Source: a virus
Strand: one strand, 5' to 3'
IMG/VR virus record: IMGVR_UViG_3300009176_000062
Location: 1 to 31,432 of that record
Length of the DNA stretch: 31,432 bases
The notes under the pieces: generated by a model
Told to the model about the DNA's origin: nothing
Seen by the model: only the letters and a program-made list of their open reading frames with translations
Database searches by the model: none
Shown: positions 1 to 8,662 of the stretch, one piece after another
Layout: every line of letters starts with the position of its first letter
Numbering within the stretch: position 1 is the stretch's first letter
Made by a program: the position numbers and the translations under genes

Positions 1-690
1 GCGTGTGAGTCAGGAGATCTCCATACTGAGGTTGCTAAGGGCATTATGCCAGCTCTCGGATGGACAGGGGATCGTCATAAGGATCGAGACATCGCCGAGC
101 GGCCACATTATCGTCAGCACTCGCTCCGGTATATGGCAAAGCGTCTCGGACACGGCAGTAACTACATGGGACAGGCTTCAACGATGGCATTTCACTCCCA
201 GATGCCAGTCAAAGTTATCAAGGACTTCCAGGCGGCGTACTTCACGAAATTCATTGCGATCCAGAGGTGGCATCAGTGGGTCGAAGACGAACTCAAGATG
301 AAGGGTCAGCTGACGACGATGCTCGGTATGCGAAGATGGTTCTTTGGGAGGCGGAATGATCAGTCAACGCTCCGCGAAGCGGTCGCCTTCGAGCCTCAGT
401 CCGTGTCCGTCGAAATACTCAATCGAATTATGCTGAACATATGGCGCGCTAACAAAGTACAGTTGCTGTTGCAAGTCCATGATTCACTCTTATTTCAGTA
501 TCCTGAAAAAGATGAAGCAATCGTTATACCACAGATGATGAAGCTCTTTGAGTACCCTGTGAGGCTCCGTGGGGATCGCACTTTGATGATCCCTGCTGAG
601 GTAAAGACTGGATATAATTGGGCTCCGAAAACAAATGAAAACCCTCAAGGACTCGCAAAGTGGAAAATGGCCGTGGGAGATCGTGGATAG
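1..690 (+). CDS. DNA polymerase, family A, C-terminal part (partial)
   Basis: This is the 3' end of a replicative DNA polymerase of the PolA/T7 gp5 type; the reading frame is open to base 1, so the start lies outside the window. Visible from codon 1: a GDLHTEVAK stretch matching the GDIH segment after motif A, then the motif B (O-helix) region KRLGHGSNYMG near residues 47-57, and motif C as LLQVHDSLLF, with the HDS triad near residues 160-162 carrying a catalytic aspartate. The C-terminus ends in the TGYNW-type segment usual for phage PolA proteins. The 3'-5' exonuclease domain and motif A cannot be assessed. The next gene starts inside its last codons, so the two are probably co-translated as a replication module. 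Confidence 0.93.
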   Translation, partial: ACESGDLHTEVAKGIMPALGWTGDRHKDRDIAERPHYRQHSLRYMAKRLGHGSNYMGQASTMAFHSQMPVKVIKDFQAAYFTKFIAIQRWHQWVEDELKMKGQLTTMLGMRRWFFGRRNDQSTLREAVAFEPQSVSVEILNRIMLNIWRANKVQLLLQVHDSLLFQYPEKDEAIVIPQMMKLFEYPVRLRGDRTLMIPAEVKTGYNWAPKTNENPQGLAKWKMAVGDRG

Positions 691-1853
691 AGTTATTTGT
701 TGAACAGACCGCTGAAACAGCCTCACCAGACATTTTTAGGAAGTGGGCTGGAATAGCAGCGATCGCAGGAGCGATGGAAAGAAAGATATGGGTAGTCTCT
801 AGGGGAACACCTTTATTCCCAAACCTTTACGTCATGCTGATCGGGCCACCAGGAGTGGGCAAGTCAATCATACTTGCTCGCATTAACCAGCTGTGGGGTT
901 TTCTCCAAGAGCATCACAAGGGCTCGTCTTCGTTAACTCGAGCCTCATTTATTGATGAGCTTGATGGAGCAAAGCGTAAACAACTGTTTGGACCTGGACC
1001 CTATGAAGACTACAACTCACTCACAGCAGCAATCAGCGAGATGGGCGTTCTCCTCCCAGCTTACGAGCACGCCTTTATGTCCACTCTCACCGACATCTAT
1101 GACGGAACTCCATATAGCGAGAAACGACGCACAAAGGAGCTGTCAATCACAATCGCCAAGCCTTTTTTTAATCTGGTGTGTGGCTCTACCCCTTCTTACC
1201 TCGGAAAATTCATGCCAGAGGGTGCTTGGGATCAGGGTTTTATCTCCAGAAACATCATGGTCTACTGTGGAATCAGTGAGCCTCGCAATCCCTTCGAGTC
1301 ACCAGCCAAGATCGAGTTGACTGGACTCATAAAAGACCTGCGCTTGATTGGCGACCAGCGAGGTGAACTAGTCTTCTCAAAAGAGGCTTCCACCGCCTTG
1401 GTAGCTTGGGTACTCAGTGGTGGTCCCCCCACTCCCGACCATCCCCGTCTGGCCTCCTACATCCCCAGAAGAACTGCCCACCTCCTGAAGTTGTGCATGG
1501 TGTGCGCGGTAGCCTGGGGTGCTTCGCAGGTGATAGAAATCCAGCATTATCAAGAGGCTCTCGGATGGTTGCTCGAGGCTGAGGCTTTGATGCCCGACAT
1601 CTTTAGGGCCATGCTCAAGGGTGGGGATTCTCAAGCGCTCCAAGACTGTTGGCACTTTATTTGGAAGATGAATGGGCGGACGGGTCAACCAGTTATGGAG
1701 AGTGTGGTAGCCCTCTTTTTGAGCGAGCGCGTCCCTGCTCATAACGTCGAGAAGCTTATGCAGCTCATGGTCCGAACTGGTCATGTCGAGCACATCCTCA
1801 CTCCTAGTGGACACAGAGCATTCAAGCCCTTGCCCAAACCACAGGACTTCTAA
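660..1853 (+). CDS. P-loop ATPase, helicase-like replication protein
   Basis: 397 residues from a GTG start overlapping the polymerase by 31 bases; AAGGA at 647-651, 8 bases upstream, supports this start. A Walker A motif, GPPGVGKS, lies at residues 62-69, after a segment (RKWAGIAAIAGAMERKIWV) typical of phage primase/helicase-like and DUF3987-type ATPases. The acidic pair in FIDELDG may contribute to nucleotide binding. No zinc-binding or TOPRIM primase domain precedes it, so it looks like a helicase or loader half working with a separate primase or none. The family is inferred from motif and layout; the exact role (replicative helicase versus other DNA ATPase) is not established. Its stop codon overlaps that of the convergent tail gene by 4 bases. 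Confidence 0.72.
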   Translation: MENGRGRSWIELFVEQTAETASPDIFRKWAGIAAIAGAMERKIWVVSRGTPLFPNLYVMLIGPPGVGKSIILARINQLWGFLQEHHKGSSSLTRASFIDELDGAKRKQLFGPGPYEDYNSLTAAISEMGVLLPAYEHAFMSTLTDIYDGTPYSEKRRTKELSITIAKPFFNLVCGSTPSYLGKFMPEGAWDQGFISRNIMVYCGISEPRNPFESPAKIELTGLIKDLRLIGDQRGELVFSKEASTALVAWVLSGGPPTPDHPRLASYIPRRTAHLLKLCMVCAVAWGASQVIEIQHYQEALGWLLEAEALMPDIFRAMLKGGDSQALQDCWHFIWKMNGRTGQPVMESVVALFLSERVPAHNVEKLMQLMVRTGHVEHILTPSGHRAFKPLPKPQDF

Positions 1854-2251
1854 ACCCACTTATCGTTCGCTTCGAGATCAATGAGCCTCTGTGTCATCTG
1901 CTGATCAATGAAGCGACCGTAGTCAGCCGCCGCTTCAATAACCTCTGGATAAAACGCTTCTTGATTGATGATCTCAACTGGTTGAACAAGGGGGACTACG
2001 CGCTGAACGCGGACTCGCCAGCCGGGAGGAACCGGGTTGCCCGAAAGGGGATAGACGACGTAGCCACCAGTCGGAGAGCCTATCCCCACCACCTGATAAT
2101 CAGCAGGCGCGATGTTGTTCAGCGCTCCGGTTGCGTCTTTGGTCTTGAGTTGAAGATGACTCAAGTCCATTATCGGAAAGTCGAACGCCCACTGAGTTGT
2201 CGCGCCATTCCCTAAGTAGGTGGCGGCTGATGCTTGAGTGGCAAGGGTCAT
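1850..2251 (-). CDS. Stand-alone tail-fibre N-terminal (T7-tail-like) domain protein
   Basis: 133 residues; last gene of the late block. The sequence follows the head/tail-binding N-terminal domain of T7 gp17-like fibres: an early NGATTQWAFDFP segment, a GGYVVYP strand, a GWRVRVQRVVP strand, then an EAFYPEVIEAAADYGRF helix ending in QQMTQRL. In T7 this domain continues into a long fibre shaft; here the protein stops after LEANDKWV. It may be an adaptor that docks a separately encoded fibre to the tail, or the stub of a shortened fibre. AGAGG lies 7 bases before the ATG. The other fibre genes are more than 20 kb away. A 31-bp repeat lies just upstream (2263-2293). Confidence 0.8.
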   Translation of the reverse strand: MTLATQASAATYLGNGATTQWAFDFPIMDLSHLQLKTKDATGALNNIAPADYQVVGIGSPTGGYVVYPLSGNPVPPGWRVRVQRVVPLVQPVEIINQEAFYPEVIEAAADYGRFIDQQMTQRLIDLEANDKWV

Positions 2252-2262
2252 TTTTCTACCTC

Positions 2263-2293
2263 TGGTATGGCTGGATAAATGGTTTATCCAACC
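2263..2293 (-). repeat. 31-bp dyad element, copy A
   Basis: Read on the minus strand this matches the plus-strand copies at 17680-17710 and 31221-31251 across 31 bases, varying at only four aligned columns. Its core is an inverted repeat with 11-bp arms (one mismatch) around a 3-bp centre, followed by a conserved CCATACCA on one side only. It begins 7 bases after the stop of the giant ejection gene and ends 12 bases before the start of the next gene. No T run follows, so it is not an ordinary intrinsic terminator. Operator, phage promoter and RNA-hairpin roles remain possible. Confidence 0.8.
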
Positions 2294-2299
2294 CTCTCT

Positions 2300-5200
2300 T
2301 TACCTGTAACGCATTTCATCTGCTGTCAGCGGCCGCGTCCCACTTGTACTCCGCCTCGAGCCAATCGGTGTCGAGCGACCATAAACAATCAACCTTCTCC
2401 ACTCCGTGAAGTTCCTCGGAGGTGGCACTTCCCCTCTTTGTATCCGCTGCGCCTCTTCAGCCCATCGACCCATCTGCTTCGACGTCAGCTTAACTCCAGC
2501 AAACACTCCGAGAAGCTCGAACGATGTTTGGAGTGGTGGTATCCAAGTTTCCATCTTACTTGCATCAATCTTCGTCGCGTACTTCTTCACATCCCGCATC
2601 CATCTTCTCGGAACATCAAGTGCCGCCGTCAGTGGAATACTTGCTCTGGCGTACTCTCCATGAAGCAAAGCATAGGAAGCCTCTTTAACGAATGGAACGA
2701 AAGTTGTTCCTAACCCTGCCAACTCCTTAACGGCCGTCACTCCCCAAGGATCATCCTTATGTGGCTCACCTCTAATCAAAGAGTGGATAAAAGCAAGCGC
2801 TCCTACATAAAACACCCCTGCCGAAAATGCAGTGAAACCTGCTCCTCCCATTGACTTTCCCATCTCAGAGAAGGTTTGCATTGTCTCTTTCGCAGCTCGA
2901 TCAGCAAACGCTTGTTTAACATCTCTTACATCTTCCGCAACCTTGAAGCCTTTGACATGGAGCTGGTTGACGACGTGGTTGAAGAAGCCATAGAACTGAG
3001 CGAACGGTCGGAGGGACTTGTCGATGTTGAACTGTGATTTGTCCATCAAATTCGACGAGTTATGAGCTAGACGAACGAGCTTATCTCCATAAAGCGCCGC
3101 ATCAGTATGACTCATTCCTTCCCGTTCACCCTTTAAGTAACCGGCCCACCAAGCAACTGTCGCCGTCATATAATCTGTGTAAGCGATCTGCAGTTGTCCT
3201 GCATACTCGCTGTTGTGTTGGAATGACTCCCAATTCGACCACTGCCCAAGCGAGTAAGCAATGTCCCTTTTCTTGTCCTTCATACGAGTCGATAGCTCAG
3301 CTGAGTTCTCAAGCGCAAAGCCCGTCATCTGATCCCAATTACTCTTCGACCTCGAGATCGTTCCCCAGGCATCCATTAGCTGAGAGTCACCAACTGCCAG
3401 TCTAATAGCCTTAAATGTGTCAAGCCCTGCTTCGCCGATAGTGTTCATCATCGCAGTTGGACTGTGAACAAGCATAGTTCCCGGATTAAAGCCAATCACA
3501 TTCGAGATTGTGTTTGACTGTAGCTTCCCCATCCACCAGCGGAAAGCGTTCGCTTGGACAAGATCTGCTCTCCCTCCATCGCTCGCCATTCCAGCAAGCC
3601 AAGGCTTGAAGAGATCAGCTTGACCCTTGCCAAAAGCCTTAAACACAGTATCATAAAAGTTCTTATCATTGATTATCTTCGCTGCATTCTGTACCGCCTC
3701 CCTATGCGTCAGCTCGTGAATGTCTTCCTTAATCCTGTTCGGAAGCTCATCAAAATTCAGCGTCAGCAAAATGTTCTTGCCTTCTCGCTGTTCTTTGGCA
3801 GTTTGCCTGTGTGAGTTGGCTGGCAGTGGATCAAAAACCCTGTTGTCAATCAAGCCACCAACTTCACTCGACTTCAGCCCTTCAATCCCTTCTTCTCTCA
3901 GCTTCAGTATCGGGAAGTAACCGCCCTTTCGATTAACTCCATGCGCGTCAATGAAGCCGACTGGTTCAGGATACTCCATCCCGAACCCTCGAGTCCGCTG
4001 ATACACCCCATCTCTAATTGGGTTCAGTTTCTTCTCATACATATCCCAGATGTTTTGAACGAAGTCCCAATTCTCCTTCGTCATATTCTTCGCAAGCCAA
4101 GAGCCTATCGTCGTCTTATCAGAGTTTAGTGAGTTCGCCATCATATCTTGATTGTGGGCGTTCCCCCAATTAAGCGCCACCATAAGCATTTCATCTCGTC
4201 TAAACTCCCTTGGCTTTCCATTCGGAGCTATGATCGAGTCATTCGGGACTGTTCGCTTCAGTGTATCTACTCTCGCCCCCTTAACTCCAGCCCACTCTCC
4301 ATGATCCACTGTCTTCAGATACTTCGCGACATCAGCCGTTACCTCATTTTTCCACTTTTGAGCAAGCTTGAGTGGCTTAATCAAAACTCTGTTCATAATC
4401 CCGTCAGGGTCAAGTCGATCAATCTTCATCGTGACCGTCTCAACTCTTAACAGGTTGGCGATCGACCCGCGCCACTTTGCAGCGATCCCTCTTTCTGGCT
4501 GGATGGGATCACCATACTTCTCATAACCGCGTGCTTCAGCCAAGTCAGCCACTTGTGCCTTTACTGTATCAAGCACTTGATCAAGCTCTAACTGTTGTCC
4601 CTTCTCGCCAACGAGCTTTTCATTCTTTCCAACGAACTCCATCGCCCGCAGCGTGTCATTGAACTCTTTGAAGTTCCCAACATTCATCTTGCTTAGATCA
4701 TCAAGTCGTTCAACCTTTTGTCCTAAGTAAGTCGGCGTTGGGATTGTATCTGCATTGTTAAGCTCATTTCGATCCTGAATCCACTTCCCAAGATCAGGCT
4801 CCTTAAGCGAGGCAATATCCTTCTCGAGAACTCGCAAACCACGAGCGCCTGGATTAAGGCCTGACATCGCGATTAGCTGGAGCATCCGCGTGTTAGTGTC
4901 AGGATCAAAGTCCTTAGCTCTCGCAATGTTCGTCACCTTGTTAACCAGACGTTGACTAAGCAATACTTCTCTCTTATGCTCTTGTCCCCACTTCGCCATC
5001 ATCGCAGACTGCATCTGGAGTCTTTTCTCGTTGAGGGCCGTCAGCAAGTCTCCCGCATCCTTAGCCTCTTTCGACAAGCGTCCATGCCGTCCAGCATTCT
5101 GTTGGAAGGTCTTTGTATCGGTCGCTTGAGCATTCGTCATCTCCCTCATACTCGAGTCGACGATCTTCTTCATATCAGGTAGTTGAATTAAGTCTGAGCC

Positions 5201-8200
5201 GGTCATCGTCGACAAAGAGTCAAGTTCATTCTTGAGCACCCGCTCTTGAGCGATGTTCCAGGCGGCTCCAATAACTTGATTGTCAATGATGGTTTGGAGA
5301 TTACCATGCTCGTCCATCATCCGTTGATTAAGCTCTTCTTCAACCAGCCGATTGAAATGTTGCTCGTGCGTTTCCTTGTTCTTCTTGAGATCGGCCCGAT
5401 ACCTCATCAAATCGAGTATCATATCAGTGCCAGTCGAGTAACCAAAAGCCTCCGCGAACATATCAGACGAACCGACATTAGGCGAGTCTTCTTTCGCCCA
5501 TCTCATCCCTTGCATCAGCACACTCTTACTCAAGTACTTGGTCTTGATCCCCATCGCCTCCAGTTCTTCGGCGGTGAAGATCGAGTCTACATCCCGCCTC
5601 GTCATCTGGAGATCAGTCACTTCATCGCCGAGCGCTCGTGAACGGCCGGTCCTAAAGTACTCATCCGCGATGATCACTGGAGTATTGGCAACCGCTTCTT
5701 CAGCCTCCGGCCTCATCTTCGCTTTTTGATCCGCCCAGCGTTTCGTCTCCTTCATCTCCGTCACTTCACGAGCGGCCTCAAAAACCGCCTCGCTCATTGC
5801 TGCCTGAACATCTTGAATATGCTGTTCATACGCAGCTCTACCTGCGGGAGTCATGCCTTCTCCATTCTCAAACAATGGAGTGAAGGCCATCACATAACGA
5901 GACTCATCAAGCGCCCGAGCCGTTGCTCTTGCTGCCAGCTGTGCATCCTTGTCCGACAGTCCATTAACAACCGCCGCAGTGTTCTCCTTAATCAGACGCG
6001 TCCCGAGCGCCGCCAGCGCTGCATCAGCCTGTGCTTTAATAGCTTCAATAGCTTTCGAGTCAGTAATATTCGTGATCTTCGCTTCTTCGTCAATGAAGTT
6101 GTGCAACTCCGCTTTGTTACCTGGCGATCGGGAGAGGGCTCGACCAAGAATGGCCTCCTCTATGTTGTCAGGAAGCTCTGAGTCCATCAAAGTCCGGAGA
6201 TGGTCGATCAGTGTCTTCGACTCGGCCTTGCCAATCTCCACAGTAAGATTGACTTCACTGTCCGCCTTCGGCGACGGCTGGATTGTTGAAGCATCTTGTG
6301 TCTGTGGTCGACCACTCGTATCTTCTGAGATCTTCTTCGCGTCTACAGAAAGCGCCTCCGGCGTCGGCGACACTTGCGCCTCTTGTAAGGGCTTCCGCTT
6401 AATCATCAACAAGTTCTTAAGATTTTCTCTTTGGACCCAAACATCAAACTGTTCCGCAGTCGGCAACTGTCTTCGACCAAGGAAGCGGTCGATCAAGCTT
6501 TGTGCTTTCTCAGCAGCCGCTGGAGGGATGTTGAGCTGTTCTGTAGCGTCCGTAACAGCTTGCTTGACCGCAGGCTCTACTTCCTTCGAGTCGATTCCAA
6601 AGATCTCCCTAATTAAGTCTCGATCAGGAATATTCTCCTTTGGTGGAATGGGCTTAGGCTCAATAACGACTTCAGTCCTCTTCCCCTTTTCAGCTGCAAG
6701 CAAAGGTATGATGCCCCATCTCTGCCCTTGTGCATCAGCCATCATTCCTTCTTTAATACTCGTAATTGGTATCTCTTTATCACCAAGCCAATAAGTAACC
6801 TTCCTCCCCTCTTGCAATGCTGTTTGCACTCTTGTAGTCACGTCAGTGGCAACAGCCTCCGTATCAATTCCGCTTGGTCCTGCTTCTCGGATATACTGTT
6901 CTCCTGTCAGTACTTCTGGTTCATTCGCAGCCTTTATCGCAGCTGCTTTCTCCATTTCCTTCTGTTGTCGCGCCACTTCAGCTTGTTGAACCTTAAGCGC
7001 CTCCGCTGGATTCAACTCAGACGAACCGAAGCGGATTCCATCTCTAATCTGTGGATAAAGCGTTGGATCAAGATGAGCAACAAGCTTGCTTTGGTTGATC
7101 TGTATCTCTGTTCCAAGATGCTGTGCATTAGCTATCTGCACCTCGAGATTAGGAATGAAGCCGAACTTGTCTTTGAATTGTACAACTATTGATGGGTCAA
7201 GGAAGAGAACTGGATCTGGGCTTTGTCGTGCAAGCACGTTCTCGAATTGCTCTGGTGACCGTTCCTTAGTCAAGCTCGCCTGAGCGTTCGTCATCAAGTC
7301 ATCAAGCCGTTGTTGATTGCCTTGTGCTCGAGTGGCCGCAATTTGATCGCCGGTCCTTGATCCTCTTGCATGAAGGGCAGCAGACGGCCCTGAAAGAATG
7401 CTTGTTAACACGAGGCCGTCAATGAAGCTTTGTGCGACCTCTCCAGCGAACTTCATCCGCTCGCCGTTGTCATTCAAGATAGTCTTCAGATCACGAGTCC
7501 CAGCAACCTTCGCAATCTGTTCACCAAGCTGTTCAGCGACCGTTTGCATAGCATTGATGCCGCCTCCCAGAGCAGTATCTTTCGCAAACTCACCTAAGAG
7601 TTGCTTAATCCCCGCCTTACCAATCTCATTGGCAGTGACATTCTTGACAATTTGCATAGTCAAGTCTTGAACAAGCGCCCCTCCCGCCGCCTCAAGTACA
7701 CCAACAGCCAATCCTGCACCACCAGCAATCACTTGTTTCTGTGTTTTTGACAGTCCTTCAATCTCTTCGATAGCAAGATAAACATTACCCGCTGACGTTT
7801 GGGCAGAAAGCGTCGCAAAGCCCTGGGCAAGTCCAGCGGCAAATCCGATCCCCATACCTGTACCGGCTCCGACGGGGCCTCCGATCGCACCAAAAGTCCC
7901 CATCATCACCGAGCCAGCGGTCGCTTGCGTCGCAAGGTGCTCCTTCCCCTCCCACATCTGACCAGCAAAGCCGCCGATCAAGTTCTTTAGATAATTGACC
8001 ACTCCATTCGACTCAGGCCTATTCATCAACTCCTTTTGGAGTGCTTGAATTTGTGGCCTTAAGACAGCTTCTTCCTCTGGGCTTGCTCCCTGTAGCTTAG
8101 CTCCGAGCAAACCAAGCCTCGTCGCAATCATTCCATAGTGTGCTGCTGACGACCAGTCAACATCATGACTGTCAGGAAGGCTTGGCTTGAGTGGAGGGCT

Positions 8201-8662
8201 TGCCGGTCCAAAAGTAGGCTCCGCTCCTTCTGCTTTCGCCGTCGAGATAGGATTAAGATTGTCCCCTGCCCAAGCCCAAGCGTTCGCGATCCCCTTCGTG
8301 ATCTTATCAAGCGTCCCCAAATCATCATGACTTACTCGGGCCGCCATCGGATCTGAGTTGATGTAATCTCGAACCGCCTTATTCGAGTTAACGATATTGA
8401 TATTCTCGCCAATCTTGAGATCACTCTCCCAAGAGGGGTAATCAACATCAACAAGCGCTGGATCGACCTTATACTTTTTTGCAAGCTGAAACGATTTTCC
8501 TGCCGCTTCTGGATCGGCGTCGGCATTTCCTAAGAGTGCTCTTGCCCCACGCTTTTTCTTATCTTGTTCACTTTCCTCAAACGGATTTTCCTCAAGAGGT
8601 TCACTCTTGGCTGGCTCCGTTCCAGTCTCCGTCAGATCAAATATGTCAGTTACGGCTGCCAT
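2300..8662 (-). CDS. Giant ejection (internal virion) protein, gp16-like position
   Basis: 2120 residues, the largest gene here. Its place after gp13-, gp14- and gp15-type genes and its build match the giant internal virion proteins that podoviruses send into the cell ahead of the DNA (T7 gp16 is 1318 residues). Visible features: an acidic, charged N-terminus; a Gly/Ala-rich hydrophobic block at about 247-290 and another at about 311-331; a long, charged, mostly helical middle; a Trp/Tyr/His-rich segment (SLGQWSNWESFQHNSEY and after); and a hydrophobic stretch at about 1941-1963 near the C-terminus. The hydrophobic blocks could form the envelope channel. No transglycosylase motif was found here, unlike T7 gp16; that activity sits in the upstream gene, which it overlaps by 13 bases. 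Function is inferred from context. Confidence 0.82.
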   Translation of the reverse strand: MAAVTDIFDLTETGTEPAKSEPLEENPFEESEQDKKKRGARALLGNADADPEAAGKSFQLAKKYKVDPALVDVDYPSWESDLKIGENINIVNSNKAVRDYINSDPMAARVSHDDLGTLDKITKGIANAWAWAGDNLNPISTAKAEGAEPTFGPASPPLKPSLPDSHDVDWSSAAHYGMIATRLGLLGAKLQGASPEEEAVLRPQIQALQKELMNRPESNGVVNYLKNLIGGFAGQMWEGKEHLATQATAGSVMMGTFGAIGGPVGAGTGMGIGFAAGLAQGFATLSAQTSAGNVYLAIEEIEGLSKTQKQVIAGGAGLAVGVLEAAGGALVQDLTMQIVKNVTANEIGKAGIKQLLGEFAKDTALGGGINAMQTVAEQLGEQIAKVAGTRDLKTILNDNGERMKFAGEVAQSFIDGLVLTSILSGPSAALHARGSRTGDQIAATRAQGNQQRLDDLMTNAQASLTKERSPEQFENVLARQSPDPVLFLDPSIVVQFKDKFGFIPNLEVQIANAQHLGTEIQINQSKLVAHLDPTLYPQIRDGIRFGSSELNPAEALKVQQAEVARQQKEMEKAAAIKAANEPEVLTGEQYIREAGPSGIDTEAVATDVTTRVQTALQEGRKVTYWLGDKEIPITSIKEGMMADAQGQRWGIIPLLAAEKGKRTEVVIEPKPIPPKENIPDRDLIREIFGIDSKEVEPAVKQAVTDATEQLNIPPAAAEKAQSLIDRFLGRRQLPTAEQFDVWVQRENLKNLLMIKRKPLQEAQVSPTPEALSVDAKKISEDTSGRPQTQDASTIQPSPKADSEVNLTVEIGKAESKTLIDHLRTLMDSELPDNIEEAILGRALSRSPGNKAELHNFIDEEAKITNITDSKAIEAIKAQADAALAALGTRLIKENTAAVVNGLSDKDAQLAARATARALDESRYVMAFTPLFENGEGMTPAGRAAYEQHIQDVQAAMSEAVFEAAREVTEMKETKRWADQKAKMRPEAEEAVANTPVIIADEYFRTGRSRALGDEVTDLQMTRRDVDSIFTAEELEAMGIKTKYLSKSVLMQGMRWAKEDSPNVGSSDMFAEAFGYSTGTDMILDLMRYRADLKKNKETHEQHFNRLVEEELNQRMMDEHGNLQTIIDNQVIGAAWNIAQERVLKNELDSLSTMTGSDLIQLPDMKKIVDSSMREMTNAQATDTKTFQQNAGRHGRLSKEAKDAGDLLTALNEKRLQMQSAMMAKWGQEHKREVLLSQRLVNKVTNIARAKDFDPDTNTRMLQLIAMSGLNPGARGLRVLEKDIASLKEPDLGKWIQDRNELNNADTIPTPTYLGQKVERLDDLSKMNVGNFKEFNDTLRAMEFVGKNEKLVGEKGQQLELDQVLDTVKAQVADLAEARGYEKYGDPIQPERGIAAKWRGSIANLLRVETVTMKIDRLDPDGIMNRVLIKPLKLAQKWKNEVTADVAKYLKTVDHGEWAGVKGARVDTLKRTVPNDSIIAPNGKPREFRRDEMLMVALNWGNAHNQDMMANSLNSDKTTIGSWLAKNMTKENWDFVQNIWDMYEKKLNPIRDGVYQRTRGFGMEYPEPVGFIDAHGVNRKGGYFPILKLREEGIEGLKSSEVGGLIDNRVFDPLPANSHRQTAKEQREGKNILLTLNFDELPNRIKEDIHELTHREAVQNAAKIINDKNFYDTVFKAFGKGQADLFKPWLAGMASDGGRADLVQANAFRWWMGKLQSNTISNVIGFNPGTMLVHSPTAMMNTIGEAGLDTFKAIRLAVGDSQLMDAWGTISRSKSNWDQMTGFALENSAELSTRMKDKKRDIAYSLGQWSNWESFQHNSEYAGQLQIAYTDYMTATVAWWAGYLKGEREGMSHTDAALYGDKLVRLAHNSSNLMDKSQFNIDKSLRPFAQFYGFFNHVVNQLHVKGFKVAEDVRDVKQAFADRAAKETMQTFSEMGKSMGGAGFTAFSAGVFYVGALAFIHSLIRGEPHKDDPWGVTAVKELAGLGTTFVPFVKEASYALLHGEYARASIPLTAALDVPRRWMRDVKKYATKIDASKMETWIPPLQTSFELLGVFAGVKLTSKQMGRWAEEAQRIQRGEVPPPRNFTEWRRLIVYGRSTPIGSRRSTSGTRPLTADEMRYR

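Noticed and set aside
5949-6794. A 281-codon open frame on the plus strand
   Set aside because: It lies wholly antisense within the 2120-residue ejection gene, has no supported ribosome site and shows a Ser/Ala/Phe composition typical of a reverse-strand shadow.
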